The position numbers and the translations under genes were made by a program. A DNA stretch of 64,000 bases from Pseudodesulfovibrio sp. JC047. Its GTDB lineage: Bacteria > Desulfobacterota > Desulfovibrionia > Desulfovibrionales > Desulfovibrionaceae. The DNA is taken from NCBI RefSeq assembly GCF_010468615.1, contig NZ_WUEH01000011.1, forward strand, positions 83,863 to 147,862. Direction: 5' to 3'. Below, one piece after another: positions 24,106 through 33,745 of the stretch. Below the pieces are notes generated by a model. That model made no database searches and had not been told where the DNA came from. It saw nothing but the letters and a program-made list of their open reading frames with translations. The stretch's first letter is position 1; each line of letters begins with the position of its first letter.

Positions 24106-24636
24106 ATGGCCGAAAAGAAGATAGATAAAGCCCGTCGAAATTTCCTGTTCGGGGCAGTACGTCGATTCAAAAACGAAGACCCGGATCAGATCGAAGCCTC
24201 GACCGCTGAGTGTGTGGATTTGATCAAGCAGGCCAATGCCCTGTATGTGGACGGTGACTTCGAAGCCGCGCGCGATGCGTATCGGGACTGTCTCAAATCC
24301 GACCAGAACGACGCGGATATTCGCTATCGACTGGGGGTGTGTCAGTACCGGGTCGGTAAATATCGGCAAGCCAAGTTGGAATTTGAACGGACACTGCGCA
24401 TTGACCGGACTTATCAGGACGCGTTTTTGTATCTGGGGTTGACGCTGGTTCGACTCGGAAAACCGGAAAAGGCTCCGGCATTGTGGTCACAGTATTTCAA
24501 CATCAAGGCTGTGGTCGTGCAACGCGAATTGAATTTACAGATCGGTTTATTGGAAAATGGGGAATCCGATCCTGCTGACACCATTGCCGAGGCCGTGGAA
24601 AAGGCCATTGAGCAAGCTGGTTCTGCGGTGGGATAA
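24106..24636 (+). CDS. Tetratricopeptide-repeat protein
   Basis: 176 residues from the ATG at 24106, chosen for the GGAGG just upstream. About three TPR units span residues 55-155 (ALYVDGDFEAARDAYRDCL, then YRVGKYRQAKLEFERTLRI and DAFLYLGLTLVRLGKPEKA). The N-terminus KKIDKARRNFLFGAVRRF has twin arginines but no hydrophobic core, so it is not a standard Tat signal; it may bind nucleic acid or a partner. It is divergent from the AOR operon. A terminator follows. Confidence 0.85.
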   Translation: MAEKKIDKARRNFLFGAVRRFKNEDPDQIEASTAECVDLIKQANALYVDGDFEAARDAYRDCLKSDQNDADIRYRLGVCQYRVGKYRQAKLEFERTLRIDRTYQDAFLYLGLTLVRLGKPEKAPALWSQYFNIKAVVVQRELNLQIGLLENGESDPADTIAEAVEKAIEQAGSAVG

Positions 24637-24690
24637 AAGAGGATGCGATTGGCGTTCGCCGTCTTTTCCGAACGATCGAATATTTGAAGG

Positions 24691-24729
24691 AAAGCTCAGA
24701 ATCACGTGGTGGTCCTGAGCTTTCTTCAT
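24691..24729 (+). terminator. Intrinsic terminator after the TPR gene
   Basis: Nine-base-pair stem (24691-24699 with 24715-24723), then a T-rich tail. Confidence 0.75.
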
Positions 24730-24764
24730 ACTTAACGTGTCGTGTGATGGTCCGCTCAAGCGGG

Positions 24765-25238
24765 TCAGCAGTTTCCTTTGACTTTGTCCGTACTTGCCTG
24801 TTGCGCGACTTTGGTCATTTGGGCACGAATGTAATTGGCTGCGACATCACCGAGATCGTTGGTGTCGGACGCGGCCAGTCCGTGTTCGTGAAGATCCTTG
24901 TCAATTTGTTGTTCCATCCGTTCGGATTCGAGAAACATGATGTAGGCGAGGACCAGTGCGGCATTGTTATTGTCACAGCCGTCACAGAGTAGCTCAATGT
25001 TTTCCGGGGCCACGGTTTCAAGCAACCTATCAATGAACATGATGATCCATTTTTCATACAGATCGTGCATGATCGGAGGGATGAGGCCGGCTATTTTTTC
25101 TGGAGCGTTGCCTGAAATGCCAGTCACAGCCATGAATTCGTTGAGTGCTTCAAGGCGTCTGTTTTCATCCTGTTCCTCCACCTTGTTTATGATGGTGGCA
25201 AAAATATGTTCACGTATTTGTTTTGGCGTCATGCTCAT
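24765..25238 (-). CDS. Helical hypothetical protein
   Basis: 157 residues, no family recognised. It looks all-helical and acidic. It has a CDGC pair (LLCDGCDNNNAALVLAYI) in the middle and a C-terminal VKGNC. The start may be this ATG or the ATG two codons later; no strong ribosome site is seen. It stands alone between the convergent TPR gene and the divergent DUF401 permease. Codon use looks like the surrounding genes. Confidence 0.7.
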   Translation of the reverse strand: MSMTPKQIREHIFATIINKVEEQDENRRLEALNEFMAVTGISGNAPEKIAGLIPPIMHDLYEKWIIMFIDRLLETVAPENIELLCDGCDNNNAALVLAYIMFLESERMEQQIDKDLHEHGLAASDTNDLGDVAANYIRAQMTKVAQQASTDKVKGNC

Positions 25239-25397
25239 TTGGGAAAAACTCCACTGTTTATCAATCTCATTTCGTCATTCATAACATAGCGTAATGTGCA
25301 TCTTCGAGCAAGCCGATGAGAAAAATCCGTTTTCTTTTAAACAGAATAGGCGTATTCACATGCCCTATATCAAAATCGAGCTTCAAGGATGCTCCAT

Positions 25398-26684
25398 ATG
25401 GAATCTCTTATTACCACACTTGTGCCATTTCTCAAGGTCCTGTTCGCTTTTATTCTCATGCTTTTCGGAATGCGGATGAAAATCGGTCTCGGCCTTTCAA
25501 TTCTCATTGGTGGAATTGTCATGGGGTTCTTGTTTGGTCTCGGTCCGGTCCCCATCGTCAAAACAGGCCTTGTGGCCTTGACGCAGGAGAAATTCCTTTT
25601 TTTGCTCGCTATTGTCGGCCTGATTCTCGTGCTGTCTGATGGCATGGAACGGTCGGGCCAATCCCGTCGGCTTATGGGAGCGTTGTCCGGGTTCCTGAAA
25701 AGTCCACGGCTGCGATTGCTTTTTTTCCCGGCTCTTATCGGGCTGCTGCCCATGCCGGGCGGGGCGATTTTTTCTGCGCCCATGGTCAAGACTGTGTCCG
25801 AAAATATGCGGATCACCAATTCGGATCGGGCGGTCATCAACTATTGGTTCCGACACGTCTGGGAACTGGTTTGGCCCTTGTACCCGGCCATTATTCTGAC
25901 ACTTGGTCTGGCAGATATTCGTATTGTTGATTTGTTGTCCTGCACCTGGCCCGGAACGCCGGTCATGCTGTTGGCGGGGTGGTGGTTTTTCCTGCGCCCC
26001 GGCGTGCTGGATACCAGTGAATTGGTGGTCGAAGTCGTGCCGGAAGTCGGCAACAAGAGTGTGGCTCTTCGAGAGGGGATGCCGCTGTTGATCGCCATTG
26101 TTGGTGCGGTCAGTCTGGAAAGTCTGATTGATGTGTTTTTCCCGGCCATTCCCTTTGAGTTCGGTGTGATTGCCGCATTGGTGGCCGCAGTCCTTTGCGT
26201 GATGGTACAGAATGCGGATTTGGGACCGGGTTTTCTCAAGGAAGTGGTCAAGAAAAAGAGTCTGTGGTCCATCATTTTTGTCATCATGGCGATTTTCGTG
26301 TTCAAGGATATCATGAACGAAGCCGGAGTGGTCACGGAAATGGCCCGAGTGGCTGGTGGTGAGGCCGCTTTGTTTGCGTCCGCCATGTTCCTGCCCTTTT
26401 TGGTGGGTATGGTATCCGGTTTGAGCATGGCCTACGTGGGAGCGTCGTTCCCCTTGCTGCTCGGTGTTTTGCAATCTTTGGGAATGCAGGATCAGATGAT
26501 GCCGTATTTGACATTGGGCATTTTTTCTGGATTGACCGGTGTCATGGCGTCACCTATTCATATCTGTTTTGTCCTCACATGTGAGTATTTTCAGTGTGAT
26601 ATCGGGCGTACCTGGAAGAAAGTTATTGGCCCGAGTATCGTGTTTTTTCTGTCCGGCATTGTTCTTTTCTACTTGTTGAAATAA
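25398..26684 (+). CDS. DUF401-family integral membrane protein (putative permease)
   Basis: 428 residues from the ATG at 25398 (AAGGA upstream). About ten to eleven membrane helices. The segment FFPALIGLLPMPGGAIFSAP and the later MVSGLSMAYVGASFPLLLG are typical of DUF401 proteins, which belong to the larger group of GntP/ArsB-like anion transporters. Substrate is unknown. The downstream small gene begins 97 bases later on the same strand and may be co-transcribed. Confidence 0.85.
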   Translation: MESLITTLVPFLKVLFAFILMLFGMRMKIGLGLSILIGGIVMGFLFGLGPVPIVKTGLVALTQEKFLFLLAIVGLILVLSDGMERSGQSRRLMGALSGFLKSPRLRLLFFPALIGLLPMPGGAIFSAPMVKTVSENMRITNSDRAVINYWFRHVWELVWPLYPAIILTLGLADIRIVDLLSCTWPGTPVMLLAGWWFFLRPGVLDTSELVVEVVPEVGNKSVALREGMPLLIAIVGAVSLESLIDVFFPAIPFEFGVIAALVAAVLCVMVQNADLGPGFLKEVVKKKSLWSIIFVIMAIFVFKDIMNEAGVVTEMARVAGGEAALFASAMFLPFLVGMVSGLSMAYVGASFPLLLGVLQSLGMQDQMMPYLTLGIFSGLTGVMASPIHICFVLTCEYFQCDIGRTWKKVIGPSIVFFLSGIVLFYLLK

Positions 26685-26781
26685 CGCAATAAGATCGTGC
26701 GACTTGCTGAATGTTCCTTTTTTCTGTAAACAGCGAGCCTTTGTGGTGGCGTATTTTAAACATGGACGAGGGGGACGATGA

Positions 26782-27162
26782 ATGAGCCAGTACGGTGACA
26801 TCTTTACTGACGACCTGTTGCTGACGATTTTTCCCGCAGAGCGGACCGATGCCTTTTTCGAGGCGTTGTTTGGTGAAGCGGAAGAGGGAAGTTACGATAT
26901 TGGACTTGGCTATGTCGGAGAGAATGATTCCGGCCTTGAATTCGAGATGCAACTCAAACAGCGGCCGGGGAAATGTCTGGCGTGTAACCTGACATTTGGG
27001 TTGCCGGAAGTTTTTGCCCGTCATCCCATTATCAATATGCAGGGTGTGGCGGATGCCGTTGCCCAGGCCATTGGCCAAAAAACAGCTTCGTGGACCTTGG
27101 GCGCAACGCGTCAGGTTTCACGTGAATTGTCAGTTATTCCATTGACGATTCAGCCTGAATAG
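26782..27162 (+). CDS. Conserved-looking hypothetical protein
   Basis: 126 residues; GAGGGGG precedes the ATG. Sequence features: an acidic N-terminal half (YDIGLGYVGENDSGLEFEMQL), a CxxC pair in KCLACNLTFGLPEVF and a C-terminal beta-strand-rich end (WTLGATRQVSRELSVIPLTI). No motif for a known enzyme is seen. A bidirectional terminator separates it from the convergent ferredoxin-type gene. Confidence 0.7.
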   Translation: MSQYGDIFTDDLLLTIFPAERTDAFFEALFGEAEEGSYDIGLGYVGENDSGLEFEMQLKQRPGKCLACNLTFGLPEVFARHPIINMQGVADAVAQAIGQKTASWTLGATRQVSRELSVIPLTIQPE

Positions 27163-27188
27163 ATTCTTTGTAAAAGATATTGAGAAAG

Positions 27189-27222
27189 CGGCCCGGAAAC
27201 CACGGTTTCCGGGCCGTCTTGC
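27189..27222. terminator. Bidirectional terminator between convergent genes
   Basis: Perfect 12-base-pair stem (27189-27200 with 27205-27216) with a four-base loop. Short T-rich tails on both strands. Confidence 0.75.
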
Positions 27223-27230
27223 GTTTGAGA

Positions 27231-28157
27231 TTAGAGCGTGTCTACCTGCAACGGTTGTCCTTTTTCCGGGGCCAATCGCAGAGAGAGCGCGTCCTTGGAA
27301 CACGCCTGAACGCACACGCCGCACCCCATGCATGTGTCTTTGCGGATCACGGCGGAATTGGCGTCAAAGCCGATGGCCTTGAATTGGCATTTTTCAGCAC
27401 ACAGTCCACATTTCACACATTGGTCCGCGTTGACATGCGCGATGTACCCGGAGGAACAGAGCATGTTCATGCCGAGTCGTTGGGCTTCCATGGCCCGACA
27501 GCAGCAGGAGCAGCAGTTGCAGATGGCGTAGAACCGACCAAGCATGGCGTCCTTGAAGAATGCGTGGGACACATGGCCCCGGGCTTGTTCTGTCTTGATG
27601 ATGCGAACCGCTTCGTCCTGAGAAATCTCACGAGAGGTGTCGGGATGGTGTTCCAGCATGAATGACACGAGCGGTTCCCCGATCAGGATGCAGACATCGA
27701 TGGGAGTACACGGATTTTTCATGCTTCGGCGACAGGGGCAATCGATCACCGCGATTTTTTCCGGTGTATTGAGGATGATTTCGCGGGCGCGGGTATACGG
27801 GAGCACCTGTTCGGGCACCTCGGTATTGATAGGGCGATTGAGCGTGACGAGCTTGACGGCTTCATTGAGCGGGAGGGCCTTGCCGTGATACGTATCGCTC
27901 CAGGTTGGTTTTTTTTGATTCGGATCACCGGTCCGATTGTTCTCGTTTTCCTGAAATGGTGAATGTTTGTTGATGATAAGGACCAGCGGTGCCCATAAAA
28001 CTCGCCACCAGGGCGCCTTGTCTCCGGCAAGTCCAATATACTGATAAATCCAGCGGCCATACACATACCCGTGGATGAATTCGAAAAGGGAAAGTCCCTG
28101 CTCTCGGCAGTTATGATAATAGTCAATGGTGGATTGTTTGACGAAGGGTATTTTCAT
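27231..28157 (-). CDS. Iron-sulfur protein with 2[4Fe-4S] ferredoxin domain
   Basis: 308 residues. The C-terminal region has two classic clusters, CVKCGLCAEKC and CMGCGVCVQAC. Upstream are unusual cysteine groups, CPCRRSMKNPCTPIDVC and NCCSCCC, that could hold another cluster. The N-terminal 130 residues are not recognised; they include a hydrophobic stretch WWRVLWAPLVLIINK that may touch the membrane. It is probably a cytoplasmic or membrane-associated electron-transfer protein; no partner oxidoreductase is adjacent. No clear ribosome site is found at the ATG. Confidence 0.82.
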   Translation of the reverse strand: MKIPFVKQSTIDYYHNCREQGLSLFEFIHGYVYGRWIYQYIGLAGDKAPWWRVLWAPLVLIINKHSPFQENENNRTGDPNQKKPTWSDTYHGKALPLNEAVKLVTLNRPINTEVPEQVLPYTRAREIILNTPEKIAVIDCPCRRSMKNPCTPIDVCILIGEPLVSFMLEHHPDTSREISQDEAVRIIKTEQARGHVSHAFFKDAMLGRFYAICNCCSCCCRAMEAQRLGMNMLCSSGYIAHVNADQCVKCGLCAEKCQFKAIGFDANSAVIRKDTCMGCGVCVQACSKDALSLRLAPEKGQPLQVDTL

Positions 28158-28291
28158 ATGGAGTACAATGGTTGTATGTGCAACTGAATATCTTTAAACT
28201 TTACCGACCTGCACGATAAAGTCAACCGGATCGGACACGACTTTCTCGTGTTTTTTTGCTAGGGAAGAGATGATCGGGAAGGAGAAAACCC

Positions 28292-28669
28292 ATGAAGAAT
28301 GAACAGATGGCGTTGGCTCGGGAGCGAAATAGGCTGGCTATCAGCCGAACGCGGCTTGCCAATAAACGAACCTTTCTCGCGTGGTGTCGGACAGCACTCG
28401 CTTTCATGACGTTTGGATTTTTGCTGGAAAAAATCGATGTCTTTCTCACATCGGGGCATCGGTCCATTACAGAATCCGTGCGTGCCGAATTGGGTGTGCT
28501 TGGGCAACTGGCGTTCATCGGCGGTCCTGTCTTGATGCTGTTCGCCGGGTGGCGATATTATCGATTGGAAAAGGAACTCGGTCCTTCCGGTACCGGGCTT
28601 TTCATTGTCCCGGAAGTGGTCTTGTTTGGCTGTATTCTGTGCGGCGTCCTTGTGTATGTTTTTTGGTAA
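28292..28669 (+). CDS. DUF202 (YidH-type) small membrane protein
   Basis: 125 residues; GGAAGGAGA precedes the ATG. The N-terminus NRLAISRTRLANKRTFLAWCRTALAFMTFG is the DUF202 signature and is followed by three membrane helices at about 30-50, 70-90 and 103-123. Function in the family is unknown. Monocistronic, with a strong terminator. Confidence 0.88.
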   Translation: MKNEQMALARERNRLAISRTRLANKRTFLAWCRTALAFMTFGFLLEKIDVFLTSGHRSITESVRAELGVLGQLAFIGGPVLMLFAGWRYYRLEKELGPSGTGLFIVPEVVLFGCILCGVLVYVFW

Positions 28670-28700
28670 CAGACAGCAGGCCTTGTGTGACGAATGGGCA

Positions 28701-28740
28701 CGAAAAAGGGGAAGTCCGTGTGGACTTCCCCTTTTTTTTT
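28701..28740. terminator. Bidirectional terminator between DUF202 gene and typA
   Basis: Perfect 12-base-pair stem (28706-28717 with 28722-28733), loop GTGT, nine or more T on the plus strand and five on the minus strand. Confidence 0.92.
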
Positions 28741-28756
28741 GATGTGTGGTGGAAAT

Positions 28757-30601
28757 TTAGCTTTCCTTGGGCTTTTTTTTCTTGCCTTCTTCGCGATGGC
28801 GGGCCAGCGCGGACAATTCCATTTTCCGGAGACGAATGGAAATCGGTGTGACTTCAACCTGTTCGTCATCTTTGATGAAGTTCAGGGCATACTCCAGTGT
28901 CATGGGCTTGACCGGAGTCAGGATGACAGCTTCATCCTTGCCGGATGCGCGCATGTTGGTGAGTTTCTTTTCCTTGCTCGCGTTGACGTTGATGTCGTTG
29001 TCACGATTGTGCTCACCAATGATCATTCCTTCGTAGACCGGATCGCCGGGAACGATGAAGATGCGGCCACGGGGTTCGAGGTTGAACAGGCCGTAGGCAA
29101 CGCCTTTGCCCGCACGGTCAGCCACCAGAGAGCCGGTGTAGCGTGAGCTGAATTCACCGCGGTGTTCACCGTATCCCTCCAGATAGGAGTTCATGATGCC
29201 GGTGCCTTTGGTGTCGGTCAGGAATTCATCGCGATAGCCGATAAGTGATCGGGAAGGGACGGAAAATTCAAGGCGGACCCGGCCTGTGCCATTGTTGACC
29301 ATGTTGGTCATGCGGCCTTTGCGGGTCTGAATCTTTTCGGTGACAATGCCCATGAAGTCTTCGTCGCAGTCAACGAACAGGTGTTCGATTGGCTCCATTT
29401 TGACGCCGTTTTCTTCTTTGATGATGACTTCGGGACGACCAACAGACAATTCGAATCCTTCACGGCGCATCTGTTCGACCAGAATAGCCATCTGGAATTC
29501 ACCACGGCCTTTGACCAGATAGGCGTCGCGGCTTTCGGTTTCTTCGACTTGAATCGCCACGTTGAGCAAGGTTTCCTTGTGGAGGCGTTCCTTGATCTTG
29601 TTGGTCTGAACGTGCTTGCCTTCCTTGCCTGCCAAGGGAGAGGTATTGATGCCGAAACGCATGGAAACGGTGGGTTCGTCAACCGTGATGCGGGGCAGGG
29701 CCTTGGGAGAATTTTTGGTGCAGATGGTGTCACCAATGTGAACGTCTTCAATGCCGGCTACGACAACGATGTCACCGGGTTGGCAGACCTCGGTCGGGAC
29801 GACTTTCAGGCCATCGTAGGTCTGGAGCTTGGTGACTTTGAGCGGCAGGACTTTGCCTTCGTCAGCCAGACAGATGAGCTGATCATTGGACTGGGCTGCA
29901 CCGTGGTGGATTTTGCCGATGGCCAGACGACCCAGATAGTCGGAGTAGGAAAGATCAGAGACAAGCATCTGAAACGGTTCGTTCGGATGGTATGTCGGGC
30001 CAGGCACTTTTTCGACGATCATATCCAGCAGGATATGCAGGTTTTCACCGCGTTCTTCTGCGGTCTTCATGGCGATGCCGTCACGACCAATGGCGTACAG
30101 CAACGGAAAATCGAGTTGCTCTTCGTTGGCGTCCAGATCGATGAAAAGGTCATAGACTTCGTCCAGAACTTCATCGGGCCGGGCGTCCTGACGGTCAACC
30201 TTGTTGATGACCACCATGAGGGAAAGACCTTGTTCCAGCGCCTTTTTCAGGACGAAGCGTGTCTGGGGCAGCGGGCCTTCGGAGGCGTCCACCAGCAGAA
30301 TGGCACCGTCGGCCATGGATAGGGAACGTTCGACCTCGCCACCGAAGTCGGCATGGCCGGGGGTGTCGATGATGTTAATTTTGGTGCCTTTCCAATTCAC
30401 AGAGCAGTTCTTGGCGGCGATGGTGATGCCACGCTCGCGCTCCAGGTCCATGGAATCCATGATGCGTTCATCCACATCCTGGCCTTCGCGGAAGAGGCCC
30501 GACTGTTTGAACATGGCGTCCACCAGGGTGGTTTTGCCGTGGTCAACGTGGGCGATGATGGCGATATTGCGAAGCTCGGTGTTTTGTACTGTGTTGCTCA
30601 T
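28757..30601 (-). CDS. typA: Translational GTPase TypA/BipA
   Basis: 614 residues from the ATG at 30601 (TTGGAGAGACA upstream). A ribosome-associated GTPase of the EF-G/LepA group involved in 50S assembly and stress adaptation. G motifs: [27 protein letters not shown] and NKVDRQDA. Domains II, III and V and the BipA-specific C-terminal domain follow ([10 protein letters not shown] early, GQEYERF-free C-terminal [16 protein letters not shown] end). Divergent from aspA. Confidence 0.95.
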   Translation of the reverse strand: MSNTVQNTELRNIAIIAHVDHGKTTLVDAMFKQSGLFREGQDVDERIMDSMDLERERGITIAAKNCSVNWKGTKINIIDTPGHADFGGEVERSLSMADGAILLVDASEGPLPQTRFVLKKALEQGLSLMVVINKVDRQDARPDEVLDEVYDLFIDLDANEEQLDFPLLYAIGRDGIAMKTAEERGENLHILLDMIVEKVPGPTYHPNEPFQMLVSDLSYSDYLGRLAIGKIHHGAAQSNDQLICLADEGKVLPLKVTKLQTYDGLKVVPTEVCQPGDIVVVAGIEDVHIGDTICTKNSPKALPRITVDEPTVSMRFGINTSPLAGKEGKHVQTNKIKERLHKETLLNVAIQVEETESRDAYLVKGRGEFQMAILVEQMRREGFELSVGRPEVIIKEENGVKMEPIEHLFVDCDEDFMGIVTEKIQTRKGRMTNMVNNGTGRVRLEFSVPSRSLIGYRDEFLTDTKGTGIMNSYLEGYGEHRGEFSSRYTGSLVADRAGKGVAYGLFNLEPRGRIFIVPGDPVYEGMIIGEHNRDNDINVNASKEKKLTNMRASGKDEAVILTPVKPMTLEYALNFIKDDEQVEVTPISIRLRKMELSALARHREEGKKKKPKES

Positions 30602-30767
30602 TGTCTCTCCAATAATATGTAATGGGCGCTCGTAGCGCAGGCTGGGGGTACCCGAATTGTGTGGTGCTGGCAAGGATATATTGCTTCATTGTCCTAAATG
30701 GCATTCAAATTCCCGGAAGAATCGGGTAGGTTCGGGGTCCTCAGAACAACCACCCCATGGAGTCCTT

Positions 30768-32180
30768 ATGCCCAAAGAATACAGAATCGAACATGATAGT
30801 CTTGGTGAAGTTCAGGTCCTGACGGATGCGTATTATGGCGTTCAGACACAGCGTGCTCTCGAAAACTTCTATATTTCAGGTATTCCCATGTCGCATTATC
30901 CGCGACTTATTCAAGCTTTGGCCTATGTCAAACTGGCCGCAGCGGACGCCAACGCCTCGCTCGGGTTGTTGGATGAGGAGAAAAGCCGGGCCATTGCCCG
31001 GGCGTGCGAGGAAATTCTTTCCGGCAAGCTGCACGATCAGTTCGTGGTGGACGTGATGCAGGGCGGGGCCGGAACCTCTGCCAACATGAATGCCAATGAA
31101 GTCATCTGCAATCGTGCCTTGGAATTTTTGGGATTTGAAAAAGGCGACTACGAGCATTTGCACCCCTTGAATCATGTCAATATGTCACAGTCCACTAATG
31201 ACGTGTACCCCTCGGCCTTGAATATCGCCTTGATTTTCGAGGTGCGAGAATTGATGGACGCCATGTTGCACCTGAAGAAGGCGTTTGCGGCCAAAGGACG
31301 GGAGTTTGCCGACGTGCTCAAGATGGGACGGACTCAGTTGCAGGATGCGGTTCCCATGACGCTGGGGCAGGAGTTCGCAGCTTGGGGGGTGATGGTTGGT
31401 GAAGACGTGCAGCGTTTGGATGAGGCCCAACATCTGGTCCACGAGATCAACATGGGTGCGACTGCTATCGGGACTGGATTGAACGCGCATCCTGATTATG
31501 CCCGGACCGTGACCGAAAAGCTGGTTGAATACACGACATTGCAGCTTATTTCATCCCCGGACCTTGTGGAAGCGACGCAGGATACGGGTGCCTATGTGCA
31601 GTTGTCCGGCGTGCTCAAACGTGTTGCGGTCAAGCTGTCAAAGATTTGTAATGACTTGCGATTGCTGTCCAGCGGTCCCCGATGTGGTTTCAATGAGATC
31701 AACCTGCCGCCCATGCAGCCGGGGTCCTCGATTATGCCGGGCAAGGTCAATCCTGTCATTCCTGAAGTGGTCAATCAGGTCGCGTTCGCCGTGGTGGGCA
31801 AGGATGTCACCATCTCCATGGCTTCGGAAGCCGGTCAGCTCGAACTGAATGTCATGGAACCAGTGATCGGGTATTCCCTGTTTCAGTCCATGAACATGTT
31901 GCAGCGCGCGTGTCACACCTTGGCGGACAAGTGCGTGTCAGGTATTACGGCCAATCGTGAACGGTGTCATGACCTCGTGGCACAATCCATTGGACTGGTC
32001 ACGGCATTGAATCCCATCATCGGATATGAACGTTCCGCCGAGATCGCCAAGGAGGCCATGAAAACAGGGCGGTCCGTTTATGAAATAGTTTTGGAAAAGG
32101 GATACCTGAGTCAGGAAGAAATTACGGACATCCTCAAACCAGAGAACATGGTTAAGCCCCGGTATTACAGGCGTTCTTGA
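30768..32180 (+). CDS. aspA: Aspartate ammonia-lyase
   Basis: 470 residues from the ATG at 30768 (GGAG upstream). It interconverts aspartate and fumarate plus ammonia. Motifs in order: MGRTQLQDAVPMTLGQEF, GATAIGTGLN and the superfamily signature GSSIMPGKVNP at about 318-328 holding the catalytic serine. GAGTSANMNANEVI supports aspartase or fumarase class II; the first residues (MPKEYRIEHDSLGEV) and overall pattern favour aspartase. Fumarase C is the main alternative. Confidence 0.9.
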   Translation: MPKEYRIEHDSLGEVQVLTDAYYGVQTQRALENFYISGIPMSHYPRLIQALAYVKLAAADANASLGLLDEEKSRAIARACEEILSGKLHDQFVVDVMQGGAGTSANMNANEVICNRALEFLGFEKGDYEHLHPLNHVNMSQSTNDVYPSALNIALIFEVRELMDAMLHLKKAFAAKGREFADVLKMGRTQLQDAVPMTLGQEFAAWGVMVGEDVQRLDEAQHLVHEINMGATAIGTGLNAHPDYARTVTEKLVEYTTLQLISSPDLVEATQDTGAYVQLSGVLKRVAVKLSKICNDLRLLSSGPRCGFNEINLPPMQPGSSIMPGKVNPVIPEVVNQVAFAVVGKDVTISMASEAGQLELNVMEPVIGYSLFQSMNMLQRACHTLADKCVSGITANRERCHDLVAQSIGLVTALNPIIGYERSAEIAKEAMKTGRSVYEIVLEKGYLSQEEITDILKPENMVKPRYYRRS

Positions 32181-32360
32181 GTCTGCGCTGATGTGAGCAT
32201 TTTGGCGGTGAAGCGGTTGCGTCTTCGGTGGAAATGACCATTTTCAGATTCGTTGGTATGACGGAGAATGGCCTGTTGTTGCCTTTTCATACGAGTTGCC
32301 GTACCTTTCTAGATAAAGTCCAGAGAGCAATTTTTACGATGGATATTGAGGGAGGGGAAT

Positions 32361-33113
32361 ATGCGCCACGTCAGGGCACTCTTTGCGGTACTGGTCCTGT
32401 TGACCATGGCCGGTTGTGGATCACTCAATCCATTTCCGAAGCATATCTATTCCACCCCGCCCCAAGAGACGGGCCAACCATCCCGGTATGATCCCAAAAC
32501 CAACCCGTATACGGTGATGGGAAAGACGTATTATCCCTTGAAAACCGCTCAAGGGTATGATGAGGTGGGTCTTGCCTCGTGGTATGGTAAAGATTTTCAT
32601 GGAAAAAAGACCGCCAATGGACGTATTTACAATATGTATGGAGTGAGTGCGGCTCACAAGATTCTTCCGTTGGGAACCAAGGTCCGAGTCACGAATATGG
32701 AGAACAGCCGAAGCGTTGTGCTTGTTATCAATGACCGGGGACCGTTTGTTCATGGCCGAATACTTGACCTGTCATATGGTGCCGCCAAAGCGCTTGGGAC
32801 AGTGGAACGAGGTGTGGCCAAGGTCCGCATTACCGCAGTCGGGACGCTTCCCGGTGCAACCAGTCGGGTGGCAACATCACCGGCCAGATTGTACCATGTG
32901 CGCGTTGGTGCGTTCGCGAATCGGGCAAACGCGGAGCGGGTCCATCGGGATCTTGTGGCAAGCGGATATGGCCATGCGCGGATTCAGACCGTGAATCGGG
33001 ATGGTCGAATTTTGCATATTGTCCAGGCCGGAACGTTTTCCAGTCGGAAAAATGCCGAACAGGTCCTTGAGAGATTGAAGGATGATTTTCCGACCAGCTA
33101 TATTATGAGTTAG
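32361..33113 (+). CDS. rlpA: RlpA-type septal/peptidoglycan lipoprotein with SPOR domain
   Basis: 250 residues from the ATG at 32361 (GGGAGGGG upstream). A lipoprotein signal peptide ends in the lipobox LTMAGC. The double-psi beta-barrel of RlpA follows (GLASWYGKDFHGKKTANG, then LPLGTKVRV and VVLVINDRGPFVHGRILDLS), with the catalytic-type Asp and His in place. A SPOR domain ends the protein (residues about 178-250), which binds denuded glycan at the septum. RlpA proteins are lytic transglycosylases or septal factors. Confidence 0.92.
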   Translation: MRHVRALFAVLVLLTMAGCGSLNPFPKHIYSTPPQETGQPSRYDPKTNPYTVMGKTYYPLKTAQGYDEVGLASWYGKDFHGKKTANGRIYNMYGVSAAHKILPLGTKVRVTNMENSRSVVLVINDRGPFVHGRILDLSYGAAKALGTVERGVAKVRITAVGTLPGATSRVATSPARLYHVRVGAFANRANAERVHRDLVASGYGHARIQTVNRDGRILHIVQAGTFSSRKNAEQVLERLKDDFPTSYIMS

Positions 33114-33272
33114 TCTAGTGTTTAATCTGTATAGCAAAGTATGTATTATCGAAAAAGTTGCGCTATACGGTGCTTTTTGACTTCCCATAACCATTTCGAG
33201 CGTGTATAAACCGTCGAAATAAACCGCGTGTCATTAGTTAGACATCAAATAAACCACTTGTAGGAGTTTTTT

Positions 33273-33545
33273 ATGACCAAAGCTGAACTCGTAGCAAAGA
33301 TTGCTGAAAAGAACGGCACTTCCAAAGCACAGGCTGAAGCTTCCATGAACGCCATTCTCGACATCATCCAGGACGAGCTGGCCGCAGGCAACAAATTGAC
33401 CTTGACTGGTTTCGGTACTTTCAGCGTCAGCGAAAGAAAAGCCCGGACCGGCCGCAACCCCCGTACTGGTGCCGAGATCAAGATTCCGGCCACCAAGGTT
33501 GCTCAGTTCAAGCCTGGCAAGGTCCTCAAGGACGCCGTTAAGTAG
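33273..33545 (+). CDS. HU-family DNA-binding protein
   Basis: 90 residues, exactly the usual length. The start follows TAGGAG. Signature GRNPRTGAEIKIPATK in the DNA-binding arm, and MTKAELVAKIAEK at the N-terminus. Nucleoid-associated protein that bends DNA. The 5' region contains the repeated element AAATAAACC twice (about 33217 and 33247). A terminator follows at 33567-33600. Confidence 0.95.
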   Translation: MTKAELVAKIAEKNGTSKAQAEASMNAILDIIQDELAAGNKLTLTGFGTFSVSERKARTGRNPRTGAEIKIPATKVAQFKPGKVLKDAVK

Positions 33546-33566
33546 CTGCGATCAGAGAGGTATGTA

Positions 33567-33600
33567 GAAGCCCTTCCGGTGAATTCGGAGGGGCTTTTTC
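33567..33600 (+). terminator. Intrinsic terminator after HU gene
   Basis: 11-base-pair stem AAGCCCTTCCG with CGGAGGGGCTT (one G-U pair), seven-base loop, five T. Confidence 0.85.
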
Positions 33601-33616
33601 GTGGATGATTTTTGTC

Positions 33617-33652
33617 CAAAAAAAAGTTCCCCACCCGTGAAGGTGGGGAACC
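33617..33652 (-). terminator. Terminator of the lactate-utilisation operon
   Basis: 10-base-pair stem (33626-33635 with 33642-33651) followed on the minus strand by eight T. It lies about 95 bases after the last gene of the operon. Confidence 0.92.
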
Positions 33653-33745
33653 GCCATGCGCCTTTCACTGTGGAAAAGCGGGGCATATGCTTCTATGGAG
33701 TGCGTTCCATTCCGGTTGAAGGCGTCATGGGCTTGTGTGTGAGCA